Below, piece by piece: positions 25,949 to 34,565 of a stretch of 64,000 nucleotides of DNA (the first letter of the stretch is position 1; each line of letters opens with the position of its first letter). Position numbers and translations under genes: made by a program. This DNA is from JAJRXC01 sp047639555. GTDB lineage: Bacteria; Actinomycetota; Acidimicrobiia; Acidimicrobiales; Aldehydirespiratoraceae. The stretch spans positions 9,018 to 73,017 of the forward strand of contig JBLIOE010000016.1 in the NCBI GenBank assembly GCA_047639555.1, written 5' to 3'. The notes beneath the pieces were generated by a model. That model was given only the letters and a program-made list of their open reading frames with translations. It did not search any database and was not told where the DNA came from.

Positions 25949-26971
25949 TCACCAGACGAGCGGAATGTGACCCGATGGATAGGTCGAGGCCGCAAAGCAC
26001 CAGAACTCAATGGCGTGTCGAGGCAACGTCATCGTGGGGGCGGTGGCCGTGCGATGGAGCATCATCTCGTCGAAGATCATGAGGTCGCCGGCGGAGAACG
26101 CGGGCCGAACGACATCGAAGTTGAGTTCTTCGATCTTCTGGTCGCTCACGGCCCAGTCGAAGTAGGCGCCTTCGGTGCCCGTCTCGACGATGTGGTCGAT
26201 GCGGGTGGGGACGATGTCGAGGCCGGGAGCGTCGACGCCACAGTCGCTGAGCGCGAGCCAGATGTTGATCGCTCGGATGTGGTCACCGAGGAACGCGCCG
26301 TCTTGGTGCCAGCCTCCGAGTTGGTCCGGATCGACCTTTCGGAGGGTGCATTTGTTGGCCGACATCACTGGCCGGTCGCCGAGAAAGTCTTGGATGATAT
26401 CGCGCAGGCCGAGCGCCTCGTAGACCTCGAGGAGTTCGAACATCGAACGGGGGCTGTCGGCCAGCAGTACGCCCCCGGACTGGTGAATAAACCGGCGCCG
26501 CAGCGCCTGGGGCTCTTCCTCAAGCGTGTCGATCGCCACCCGGTTCATCTTCAACGGGAAATACACGCTGTTGCCGTGGTCCTCGAGATCATCGGGGTCG
26601 AGGACCTTGTCGAGGGCGGTCTCGATGATGCCGGTGAGCTTCGTGACGAGCGCCGGTGCGATGGCGTTGGGGAGATAGAGGCTGCCGTGTTTGAGAAGCG
26701 CGGCCCGCACGTCGGCGCTGGTGACCGAGTCGAACGACGCTTCAGGGAGCCCCGACGGTCCAATCGGTGGACTTGATAGCGCGGGCTCAACCTGAGGGCC
26801 AGGCGTGTCCGCCGTCAGCTGGACCCAGCTCCGGTGTCGCACATCGGTGAGGGCCCGTTCGAGCTGGTCATCCTGTTCGGCCCGGTTCGCCTCAGTGAGG
26901 AGGGCGATCGCGTCATCCCAGCGGTCGGACGCGCAGAGTTCTTCAGCGGCGGCAAGAGTGGTGTGGTTCAT
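25949..26971 (-). CDS. PhyH-type dioxygenase A
   Basis: 340-residue phytanoyl-CoA-dioxygenase (PhyH) family protein with a helical N-terminal extension of about 50 residues (LTDVRHRSWVQL). The iron ligands are visible as WHQDGAF near 220 and LHRTATAP near 303, with RHAIEFW supplying the 2-oxoglutarate arginine. It is a close paralogue of dioxygenase C (28801): both share SANKC, the HQDGAFLG motif, DAPGLDIVP and a common C-terminus (FAAS-YP-G-IP). It is 9 bp after a sulfotransferase-like gene on the same strand, mirrored by dioxygenase C and its neighbouring sulfotransferase. Substrate is probably a glycan or its lipid precursor, by context only. Confidence 0.87.
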   Translation of the reverse strand: MNHTTLAAAEELCASDRWDDAIALLTEANRAEQDDQLERALTDVRHRSWVQLTADTPGPQVEPALSSPPIGPSGLPEASFDSVTSADVRAALLKHGSLYLPNAIAPALVTKLTGIIETALDKVLDPDDLEDHGNSVYFPLKMNRVAIDTLEEEPQALRRRFIHQSGGVLLADSPRSMFELLEVYEALGLRDIIQDFLGDRPVMSANKCTLRKVDPDQLGGWHQDGAFLGDHIRAINIWLALSDCGVDAPGLDIVPTRIDHIVETGTEGAYFDWAVSDQKIEELNFDVVRPAFSAGDLMIFDEMMLHRTATAPTMTLPRHAIEFWCFAASTYPSGHIPLVW

Positions 26972-26980
26972 GGCGGCCGA

Positions 26981-27718
26981 CTACTGCGTTCCCGCCGAAA
27001 GGCGATCGCGATAGTTCTGTTCGGCGAATTCGTAGAGCCCAAGATCGAGCGCATTGTCGGTGGCGATGCGGTCGATCAGGTGGGCGGGTGCGTCTTCGGA
27101 CTCCGTGGTGTTGGAGGTGACCGACTGCTCGGCATCGAGCGCGTATCGATCGGCGAGAGACTGCCAGAACTCGTCGAAATGGGGCTGGAGCCCAAGGGCG
27201 TCGAGACTTGCTACTCCGGCTTTGGCATCGTCGAGCCGGGCCGGTGAGTCGACCATGTCGGTGAGGACACCGTCGCCGGGGCCCATCTCGTCACTCTTGA
27301 TCGCGAACATGCGGGTCATGTGGTTGCGGACCAAACCGGCGTAACGAAAGGGGTCGTCGTAGATCTCTTCGAGCGATTTGTCGCGATCAACGGGATTGAT
27401 CTTCTTCTGGTGGCGAAGGTAGGAGAGTGTGCGTTCGATTGGTGGCCGCAGCACACTGAGCGTGACGAAATTGCCGCCCAGCAGCTCCACGGTGGAGAGC
27501 GGAAAGTGACCGGCGACGAGGCGCACCTCGGGGCCGCGCACCTCCCAACGGTCGAGAAGATGGCTCAACGAGATGACCGAAAGGCGCTTGTCTTTGCCGT
27601 CGCTGGCATTGGGGTAGATCGCGGCATCGTCGAACGAGCCGCGGAAGCGGTCGCGCAGTGTCGTTCCAGCGGTCTTTTGCAGATGGACGACGAAGAAGCG
27701 GGTGTCGGGATTACGCAC
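26981..27718 (-). CDS. Sulfotransferase family protein A (Sulfotransfer_2-like)
   Basis: 245-residue P-loop protein of the carbohydrate sulfotransferase type. The 5'-phosphosulfate loop is VVHLQKTAGTTL near residue 10, and a 3'-phosphate motif is visible in LSVLRPPIERTLSYLRH near 100. GHFPLSTVELLGG lies between them. The GTG at 27718 is chosen by comparison with its paralogue at 29800-30492, which begins a few residues before the same P-loop; a longer frame to 27820 has no conserved content. Paralogous to gene B; paired with PhyH dioxygenase A. It would use PAPS as donor. Confidence 0.8.
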   Translation of the reverse strand: MRNPDTRFFVVHLQKTAGTTLRDRFRGSFDDAAIYPNASDGKDKRLSVISLSHLLDRWEVRGPEVRLVAGHFPLSTVELLGGNFVTLSVLRPPIERTLSYLRHQKKINPVDRDKSLEEIYDDPFRYAGLVRNHMTRMFAIKSDEMGPGDGVLTDMVDSPARLDDAKAGVASLDALGLQPHFDEFWQSLADRYALDAEQSVTSNTTESEDAPAHLIDRIATDNALDLGLYEFAEQNYRDRLSAGTQ

Positions 27719-27823
27719 GAAAGCACAAGAGTAGCAGGTGACCGATCGCTCACCCAGAGTGAGAATGACCTCTTTCTCCGTGCCGGTCGGTGCTGTTATC
27801 CTTTGGGAAGTGAGAGGCATCCG

Positions 27824-28804
27824 ATGACATATCCATGGGCGTTCCTGCCAATGCAGGAGTCGACGGAGCTAGTTGGCGAGCCCGATCGTCTTCGCGAACG
27901 CCTGGCCGAAGACGGCTACCTCTACTTCCCTGGACTTCTCGCCCGCGAAAAGGTGATGAAGGTCCGCCGCGATGTCCTGGCCGCCCTTCGTCGTGCTGGT
28001 TGGACTGATCCTGACGCGCTGCCGATCTCGGGTCGAGTCGGTCGGACACCGGTGCGCGAAGGTGACCCCGAGTTCTTCGAAGCACTCGATCAGGTCCAGA
28101 AGGTCGAGTCGTTCCACACGCTCGCCCACGACCCGAAACTCGTGGCGGCAATGCAAGCAGTGGTAGGCCCGAGCGCGTTCGCTCACCCACTAAAGATCGC
28201 TCGACTCGTCTTTCCGGATTTCGAAGCGATCTCGACGCCACCCCACCAGGATTTCCCCAACAATCAGGGAACCCCAAATCTCGCGGCCACCTGGATTCCG
28301 ATTGGTGATGTCACCCCTGAGCTCGGCGGCCTGGCCATTCTGCGAGGTTCTCACAAGTGGGGTGCGCTGCCGCTCGCCAACCATCTTGGCGCCGGCAACC
28401 GCTGCGCGGTCTTGCCGCTCGACATGCTCGAAGAGTGCCGCTGGGTCACCACCGACTTCTCGGCGGGCGACGTGCTCCTCTTCCCCTCGCTCACTGTCCA
28501 TGCCGCGTTGCACAATTTGTCTGGCCGTTTCTTCCGACTCTCGGTCGACTTTCGTTGGCAGGAGCAGGGCGAAGCGCTCACGGAAGGGTGCCTTGAACCG
28601 CACTTTGGGCGCCAGACCTGGGACGAGATCTACGCCGACTGGAAGAGCGACAAGTACCAGTACTACTGGCGAGACCTCGACTTCGATGTTGCGCCGTTTG
28701 AAGACATGACACTCGTCGATGGCCCGACGGAAGAAGAGCTCCTGACCGAGTTCCTTCAGCAGCAAGCTCGCACGGAAGCCCGCCTCGCTGGTCGGGAATC
28801 ATGA
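27824..28804 (+). CDS. PhyH-type dioxygenase B
   Basis: 326-residue PhyH family enzyme, less related to A and C. It has the early EDGYLYFPGLL, iron ligands in PPHQDFPNNQG near 140 and VHAALHN near 225, and an Arg in FFRLSVDFRW for 2-oxoglutarate. LGGLAILRGSHKWG is the classic family loop. The C-terminus is extended and acidic. It overlaps the next gene by ATGA, so B and C are co-translated. It is divergent from sulfotransferase A with about 105 bp between starts. Confidence 0.9.
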   Translation: MTYPWAFLPMQESTELVGEPDRLRERLAEDGYLYFPGLLAREKVMKVRRDVLAALRRAGWTDPDALPISGRVGRTPVREGDPEFFEALDQVQKVESFHTLAHDPKLVAAMQAVVGPSAFAHPLKIARLVFPDFEAISTPPHQDFPNNQGTPNLAATWIPIGDVTPELGGLAILRGSHKWGALPLANHLGAGNRCAVLPLDMLEECRWVTTDFSAGDVLLFPSLTVHAALHNLSGRFFRLSVDFRWQEQGEALTEGCLEPHFGRQTWDEIYADWKSDKYQYYWRDLDFDVAPFEDMTLVDGPTEEELLTEFLQQQARTEARLAGRES

Positions 28805-29793
28805 CGGCCGTCGCGGGCTCACTTCTTGACGAGATCGAACGGCTCGAGGCCGCGCTCCGCGACGGACCGAATCTCTCGCTCGAACGCGAGCTGGTCGCGA
28901 CTCGCCATCGTGCTTTTGCTGAGCTCGTACCGGCGCAGCGGGAAACTCCTGAACCCTTCGCGCCACAACCATTTGAGACCATGCCGGTGTCTGTCGCCGA
29001 TCTGCCGGTGGTCAGCGGCAAGGACCTCGACGTCAACTTCCTTCGGGCGAGCCTCGCCACTCATGGCTGTGTGATCGTGCGAGGCCTCATCGATGCCGAC
29101 ACCGTGAGCACCCTGCGAGACGGAGTCGACCGCACACTCGATGCCTTCGATGCGCGTCAGGCGGGCGAGGCCGATGAGGAGTCGGCGCCGTACTTCACGC
29201 CGTTCACGCCCGACGAGGGCCGCTACCGAATCGGCGGTCGAAAGTTCATGCGGGAAAGCGGCGGCGTCTGGGCCGTCGATTCACCGCGGATGCTTTTCGC
29301 CTTCACTGAGTTGCTCCGCACCACCGGCATCCGAGACCTGGTCGAGGCCTACCTCGGTGAGCGTCCGGTCCTGTCGGCGAACAAATGCAACCTCCGCCGG
29401 GTGCCAGTCACCACCTCCACCAACTGGCACCAAGACGGCGCCTTCCTTGGTCGTGAGGTGAAGTCACTCAACCTCTGGCTGGCCCTTGGCGCCTGTGGTG
29501 TGGATGCCCCAGGGCTCGACATCGTGCCGCGTCGCCTGTCTCATCTCGTCGAGACGGGAACCGAGGGGGCCATGTTCGACTGGTCGGTCTCGCCCGCCAA
29601 GGTCGCGGAAGCGGCCGGTCAGGCGCCCGTGCTCTCCCCCGAGTTCGAAGCGGGCGACGCGCTCTTCTTCGACCATCTCTTTTTGCATCGCACTGGCGTC
29701 ACACCATCGATGACCAAAGAACGTCACGCGATTGAGTCGTGGTTCTTCGCCGCGTCGTCGTACCCCGAGGGACAGATTCCCGTCGTCCTTTAG
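28801..29793 (+). CDS. PhyH-type dioxygenase C
   Basis: 330-residue PhyH family enzyme, paralogue of dioxygenase A. A helical N-terminal extension (ATRHRAFAEL) precedes the catalytic domain. Iron ligands are in NWHQDGAFLG near 209 and LFLHRTGVTP near 295; the 2-oxoglutarate Arg is in KERHAIESW. The middle ETGTEGAMFDWSVS is shared with A (ETGTEGAYFDWAVS). It converges on sulfotransferase B with a 6-bp gap, the mirror image of the A pair. Confidence 0.9.
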   Translation: MTAVAGSLLDEIERLEAALRDGPNLSLERELVATRHRAFAELVPAQRETPEPFAPQPFETMPVSVADLPVVSGKDLDVNFLRASLATHGCVIVRGLIDADTVSTLRDGVDRTLDAFDARQAGEADEESAPYFTPFTPDEGRYRIGGRKFMRESGGVWAVDSPRMLFAFTELLRTTGIRDLVEAYLGERPVLSANKCNLRRVPVTTSTNWHQDGAFLGREVKSLNLWLALGACGVDAPGLDIVPRRLSHLVETGTEGAMFDWSVSPAKVAEAAGQAPVLSPEFEAGDALFFDHLFLHRTGVTPSMTKERHAIESWFFAASSYPEGQIPVVL

Positions 29794-29799
29794 GGGTGG

Positions 29800-30492
29800 T
29801 CAGACGGCGAGGGTTCGGGCGTACTCGTAGAGCGCGATGTCGTCGGCCTGATCAGCAGCGATCTGTTCGCAGAGAGAGTCGCTCGCCGGAGTGGGAGTGG
29901 TGCGATTCGCGAAGCGGGGTTCACCCAGGTTCCAACCGAACCGGCGACTTAGCTCGTCGCAGAATGGTTCGAACCGATCCTGGGTGCCGACGACATCGAT
30001 GGTCTGCAGCGCTGCTTTGGCGCGCTCTAATCGGGCCGGTGTGAACTCGACCGCGGTGAACAGGTCGCCATCCATCTCGTCGACGGTGAGGCTGAGCATC
30101 TTGACCATGTGGTTGTGCACCACCCACTGGCGTTGGGGATCGGCGTAGACCTCTTCGAGCGGCGTGTCGGCCTCGCCCAGCGTGGTCTCGCGATAGTGGC
30201 GGAGCGCGCTCAGGGTGCGGTCGACGGGATCACGCAGGATCGTAAAGGTCGTGAAGTCGCCACCCAGAAGCTCGGTGGTGCATAGAGGGAAATGCCCGGC
30301 GACGACAGCGATTTCGTCGCCGCGTCGCTCGAACGCGGCGCGTACCCACTTGGTCAGCAGCGTGGTCTCGCCCATCGGCCCGTCGTCGACACCGGGATAC
30401 AACGCCTCGCGCGGAAACGCTTCCTGAAGGCGCTGCCACAGGGCGGTGCCCGCCGTCTTCTGCATGTGCAGAAAGAAGAACCGTTGGGGCAT
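29800..30492 (-). CDS. Sulfotransferase family protein B (Sulfotransfer_2-like)
   Basis: 230-residue paralogue of protein A. The P-loop FFFLHMQKTAGTALW begins at residue 5; GHFPLCTTELLGGDFTTF and the 3'-phosphate motif ILRDPVDRTLSALRHY near 85 follow. The C-terminus ALYEYARTL parallels GLYEFAEQN of protein A. The short distance from ATG to P-loop fixes the start. It lies 10 bp upstream of the end of the giant fusion gene on the same strand. Confidence 0.85.
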   Translation of the reverse strand: MPQRFFFLHMQKTAGTALWQRLQEAFPREALYPGVDDGPMGETTLLTKWVRAAFERRGDEIAVVAGHFPLCTTELLGGDFTTFTILRDPVDRTLSALRHYRETTLGEADTPLEEVYADPQRQWVVHNHMVKMLSLTVDEMDGDLFTAVEFTPARLERAKAALQTIDVVGTQDRFEPFCDELSRRFGWNLGEPRFANRTTPTPASDSLCEQIAADQADDIALYEYARTLAV

Positions 30493-30502
30493 GGGCGGAG
30501 TG

Positions 30503-33500
30503 CTACTCGCTGCGACGAAGGAACCCGCCGGAGTTGAACGTCAAGCCGTGGCGTTCAACATCGGAGTCCTGCATGAAGTCGCCATGCTGGCCGAGGAGAC
30601 GGCGGATTGCGTCGGTTGCGGCGGGTCCGTATCCGGGCCAGACGGGACGCCCGTTGTAGATCGTGTTCTCGAAGATCACGTAGGAACCGGGCTTCACAAG
30701 CGGCGAGTACGCCTCGAATTCGAGCTGCAGCTTCGGCGCCGGGTTGGCCGAGCCGAGAACGACAAGAGCGTTGGCGTTGTCGCCGACTTCCGCGAGCACG
30801 GCGGCAATGGTGTCGTCGTCGGCCGGGTTTCCGGAGACATGGGTGACGCGGGGGTGGTCACCAAGCTTCGGGCCGAGCGGTCCGACCGCGATGACCTGTC
30901 CGTGTCCGAGCAGGTCACAGACGGAAGCAAAGAAATGCGCCGTACCGGTGTCGGGTCGTGAGGTGACAACGATGTGGTCGGGCCGAATCGACGAGACCAA
31001 CTCTTGGTAGGTCACCAGGTCAGTCGGGGCGTTGGTGACCGGCTGGCCGAGCCAGGTCTGTTCTTTCCAGCCGAGGCTGTGCCAGTAGGCCTCGACGAAC
31101 GAATTGTTGAGCTCGTCCGGAATCCGTGCTGCCACCTCGGGTGGTCCGTCGACTCCGGAGGAGACGCGTCCCTTGTTGAAGGCGGAAGCGGTCATTCGGC
31201 GGGAGCGGGTGCGGCGAGAGTCGTTCGATACGAAGCTGCCGACATAGTGCAGTTGGCGAGCGGGGCCGGAGAGGGGACGTCCCATTTTCTCGGTGTAGTG
31301 CTCGCCGTAGCCGAAGGTCTTCGCCCGCCGTCCGTCGACGGCGGTGTCGTTGGTGGTGGTGCCGCCGTGCACCTGGTGGAAGGAGCCCTCACCCATGATC
31401 GTGGTGACCGTGGTGTCGGGATGGCTCGCCAAACGCTCGTAGATCTCGAGGTTGGTGTAGCCGCCGCCCGCCATGTCGTAGCTGTCGTCGAAGCCGCCCA
31501 CCTGTTCGATCAGCGAACGAGGAGCGAAGAGGCAGTTGCTTTCGAAGATGCCGTCGAACCAGTCGCGTTCACCGATGAAGTGGCTGATCTCGAAGAGCCG
31601 ATAACCATCGTTTGGCCAGTTGATGGCCTCGAACAGGGCGTCCTCTTCGGCTTGGGTGTAGGTGTCGCCGAGGGCGGGTTGTTGGCCGGGGCCGACATAC
31701 CACTGCTGGGTAGCGACCACGGTGGGGCCGTAGGCCGCCGCGGCGCCGATGGCGTGGCGGAGCACGCCGGGCGAGAGCACATGTGCACCGTCGATCATCA
31801 TGCCGACGAGTTCGCCCTGAGTTTGGACGATGCCGGTGTTGATGCCGTGGGTTGGTGAGGACGTGGCCTCGTCGCCCATCGGGATCAGTCGGAACTCGGG
31901 GCCGAAGCTCTGCACGAACGATTCGGTGAGGGCGTGTTCGCTCGCGGAGCCGTTGTCGACGACGAGCACCTCGTACTTCAGATCTTCGATGTCGCGCTGG
32001 TAGCTGCGCGAGAGCGAGTGCAATGTGCGCTTCGCTTCACGGCTCATGTTGTAGAAGTTGACAACGATCGACAGATCGAGAGCGGCCTTCTTGTTGGCGC
32101 GCTTGGGTGCGAGCGGGGCCCGATGGTGCACGCCGACACTGGCCGGTACGCGGGCAACGGTCTCGTCGGCCTTGCGCCACGCTGTGCCGGACCAGGCAAC
32201 GCGGTCGAAGTCAGCGATGCCGCGTTCGGTGCGGAACGCTTCGACGGCCGCGCGGGTGTCGTCGTCGGACTCGTCGTCGACAACGACCACGCCGCCGGGA
32301 ACGACCTTGTCGTAGAGCGCAGCCAGTGTTGCGCCGGTTTCTGCGCCGAGGCCGCGGCCAATTCGCAGCAGCGCAATCTGTTCGATGTCGGCTTGGGGAA
32401 GGGTCTGAGACGGGTCGCCCTGTAGGAAACGGACTTGATTGTCGAGCAGGTCGAAGCGAGCGAATCCGTCACGGACTTGGTTGAGATCGCTCAAGAGATC
32501 GGCAGTGCCGGCCTCTTGCAGCGAGCGCGCACCGCTCTTCGGTGACGCCCGGAAGGCATCCGCCACCCACACGGTGCGGTCGGTGATTTCGCGAGCGTCG
32601 AGCACGCCGCGCATGTAGATCGCGGCGCCGCCGCGGCCGGCACCGACATCGACGAGGTCGCCCGCGACGCCGTCGCCGAGGAGGGCCTCGATGCTCTCGT
32701 CTAATTGTTCGAGACGCTCGCGGCCCATAGGGGCGTACGCGAAATGTCCGGTGTCGCGCCGGCCAACCGTGGCGCCTGTGTCGCGCTGGAGTTCGTTGGT
32801 GCGCAGATTCTTGGCGCGCAACTTGGCGGGGGCCCGCAGCTGTTCGGGGTCAACCTCGACGCCGCGGTTGACGCAGGTGAGGAGGTAGTCGATGCGCTCT
32901 TCGTTTTCGATGTAGTGCTCGTCGAGCAGGGCCCCACGAAGCAACGAGAGATAGCGGTTGTTGGCTCGGCTCAGAGTGTCGTTGCGCATCCGCTCGATGT
33001 TGTGTTCGAAGACCACACCTTCGAGCCGGATCTGTTCTGAGAGTTCGAGGAGGTCGGCGGTGCCTTGGGGCGATTCGATCTGGTCGAGAAGCGCCTTCAC
33101 CTCTGGGTGGGCATCGAGATATTCCTCTTCCGCAACGATCGCGAGACCGAAGTAGATCGGAAGGATGACCTGGCGGAGGGGCCGGTCGTGTTCGGCGACG
33201 AAATCGTCGAGGCCGGTGCGAACGCCATTGCGCTCGCCGCCCTCTTCGATCGCGTTGTCGAGCGTGATGTTCATGCCGCCACCTGGGAGCAGCTTCGCTC
33301 GCCCGGGGGTCATCCCCTTCTTGGCGTGGGGCTGGCGGAACTCCTGTGGCACGTCGGAGGGGTTGTAGTAGAGGTCGCGGCGACCGTAGGGCCAGCCGAC
33401 ATCGTGGAGGATCATCATCGGCAGCGGCTGGCCGGCTCGGCGAGCGCCCGCGGCAAGCTCGCGACACTCGTTGTAGACGGTGTACCAATTGTGGTCGCCA

Positions 33501-33769
33501 TCGATCAGTGCGACATCGAAAGCCGGTGCCGTCGGGAGGACCGCGAGGCTGAGGGCCCGGTGGAAGATGTAGCGCCCAGGGAAGGCTTCCTCGTGTTCGG
33601 TCGGATCGAACTGCGGCAGCGGGTCGATGATGTGGAGCTCCGCGTCGGGGCGGAGATCGTCGAGCATCTTGGCGGTTGTCTCGCCTCGGAGCGCGCCGAT
33701 TTCAACGATTCGACGGGCATCAGATGCCAGAATCAGCGGATTGATAACTGTGTCCCAGAAGGGGTACAT
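30503..33769 (-). CDS. Giant four-module protein 1: methyltransferase fold / TylF-like / GT2 / CmcI-like
   Basis: 1088 residues. Module 1 (about 1-230) is a SAM-methyltransferase-like fold with IVEIGALRGET, LHIIDPLPQFDP, ALIDGDHNWYTVYNE and HDVGWPYGRRDLYY. Module 2 (about 340-545) is TylF/MycF-like, GDLVDVGAGRGGAAIYMRG near 370, but the usual DGD metal site reads LRIGRGLGAE near 468. Module 3 (about 558-830) is a GT2 glycosyltransferase with VVNFYNMSREAKRTL, IDGAHVLSPG and GEGSFHQVHGGTTT. Module 4 (about 905-1088) is CmcI-like, ending TFNSGGFLRR, again with its acidic metal ligands replaced (LGSANP, FENT). A paralogue of identical order lies at 58231-61479. It likely extends and perhaps methylates a glycan; modules 2 and 4 may be non-catalytic. 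Confidence 0.9.
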   Translation of the reverse strand: MYPFWDTVINPLILASDARRIVEIGALRGETTAKMLDDLRPDAELHIIDPLPQFDPTEHEEAFPGRYIFHRALSLAVLPTAPAFDVALIDGDHNWYTVYNECRELAAGARRAGQPLPMMILHDVGWPYGRRDLYYNPSDVPQEFRQPHAKKGMTPGRAKLLPGGGMNITLDNAIEEGGERNGVRTGLDDFVAEHDRPLRQVILPIYFGLAIVAEEEYLDAHPEVKALLDQIESPQGTADLLELSEQIRLEGVVFEHNIERMRNDTLSRANNRYLSLLRGALLDEHYIENEERIDYLLTCVNRGVEVDPEQLRAPAKLRAKNLRTNELQRDTGATVGRRDTGHFAYAPMGRERLEQLDESIEALLGDGVAGDLVDVGAGRGGAAIYMRGVLDAREITDRTVWVADAFRASPKSGARSLQEAGTADLLSDLNQVRDGFARFDLLDNQVRFLQGDPSQTLPQADIEQIALLRIGRGLGAETGATLAALYDKVVPGGVVVVDDESDDDTRAAVEAFRTERGIADFDRVAWSGTAWRKADETVARVPASVGVHHRAPLAPKRANKKAALDLSIVVNFYNMSREAKRTLHSLSRSYQRDIEDLKYEVLVVDNGSASEHALTESFVQSFGPEFRLIPMGDEATSSPTHGINTGIVQTQGELVGMMIDGAHVLSPGVLRHAIGAAAAYGPTVVATQQWYVGPGQQPALGDTYTQAEEDALFEAINWPNDGYRLFEISHFIGERDWFDGIFESNCLFAPRSLIEQVGGFDDSYDMAGGGYTNLEIYERLASHPDTTVTTIMGEGSFHQVHGGTTTNDTAVDGRRAKTFGYGEHYTEKMGRPLSGPARQLHYVGSFVSNDSRRTRSRRMTASAFNKGRVSSGVDGPPEVAARIPDELNNSFVEAYWHSLGWKEQTWLGQPVTNAPTDLVTYQELVSSIRPDHIVVTSRPDTGTAHFFASVCDLLGHGQVIAVGPLGPKLGDHPRVTHVSGNPADDDTIAAVLAEVGDNANALVVLGSANPAPKLQLEFEAYSPLVKPGSYVIFENTIYNGRPVWPGYGPAATDAIRRLLGQHGDFMQDSDVERHGLTFNSGGFLRRSE

Positions 33770-33805
33770 GAAGGGCGCGTCCTCGTTCGATCACTTACGC
33801 GGTGT

Positions 33806-33818
33806 CACACTAAGTGTG
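33806..33818. promoter_or_regulatory. Inverted repeat in divergent intergenic region
   Basis: CACACT and AGTGTG separated by one base form a perfect 13-bp palindrome between the start of the giant gene 1 (33769) and the acyltransferase gene (33921). It may be a regulator site; no regulator gene is nearby. Confidence 0.3.
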
Positions 33819-33920
33819 GATTCAGCTACCTACCGCGGTCAAGGGGGCCGGTTGGCCCAGCTGTTTGCAACACAATCGTAGGCGGACGAGCCACATTCTC
33901 GCGTGTACCCTCTCCTCTCC

Positions 33921-34565
33921 ATGGCAACGCTGCGGGAACGCTGGGATCACTTTCAGGCCGTTCCTCGATCCGAGAAGAACGATGGATACTGGGCGGGGGT
34001 TCGTGCCGGCCACCCACCGTTCACGACAGCCGTCCGTGAAGACGCAACGATCGCGGCCCGTCGCCGAGGCGAACGGAACGAGTTCGACGGGCCAATCGAT
34101 GTTGTTTTGCAGGTGCTGCGGCTCTGTGTGGTCACTGATGCTTTCCTTGGACAGGTTTGTTATCGAGCGAAGGCGGCGCTCCAAGCTCGCCGTGTCCCAC
34201 TTCTGCCGCGGCTGTTCCATCGCCTCGCCATCAACCAAGGACAGATCTGTATCGGCGACCCGGTAGTGATCGAGGCGGGTGTGTACTTCCCACACGGCCA
34301 GGTCGTGATCGATGGCATCACCACCCTCGGCCGCCGAGTTGTCGTGGCGCCGTTTACGACCATCGGCCTACGTTCGGGCGACTTCGTGGGGCCGACGATT
34401 CTCGAAGGGGCCCAGATCGGCACCGGTGCGAAGATTCTTGGACCACTCACAATTGGAGAGAACGCGGAAGTGGGCGCCAATTCCGTAGTGACGAAAGACG
34501 TTGTGGCGGGCGACGTTGTTGCGGGCGTGCCTGCTCGCGTCTTGCGGGCGAAGGGTGACGCATGA
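33921..34565 (+). CDS. Left-handed beta-helix acyltransferase (serine-acetyltransferase-like)
   Basis: 214-residue protein. Helical N-terminus is followed by hexapeptide repeats from about residue 110, reading IGDPVVIEAGVYFPHG, VIDGITTLGRRVVVAPF, ILEGAQIGTGAKILGPL and TIGENAEVGANSVVTKDV, ending VPARVLRAKG as in CysE-like and sugar O-acetyltransferases. In a glycan locus an O- or N-acetyl transfer to a sugar is likely. The ATG at 33921 is preferred to a GTG at 33903. It overlaps the downstream GT4 gene by ATGA. Confidence 0.88.
   Translation: MATLRERWDHFQAVPRSEKNDGYWAGVRAGHPPFTTAVREDATIAARRRGERNEFDGPIDVVLQVLRLCVVTDAFLGQVCYRAKAALQARRVPLLPRLFHRLAINQGQICIGDPVVIEAGVYFPHGQVVIDGITTLGRRVVVAPFTTIGLRSGDFVGPTILEGAQIGTGAKILGPLTIGENAEVGANSVVTKDVVAGDVVAGVPARVLRAKGDA

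Noticed and set aside
27719..27820. 35-residue longer N-terminus of sulfotransferase A
   Set aside because: The paralogue starts right before the P-loop; the extra part is not conserved and would abut the divergent dioxygenase start.
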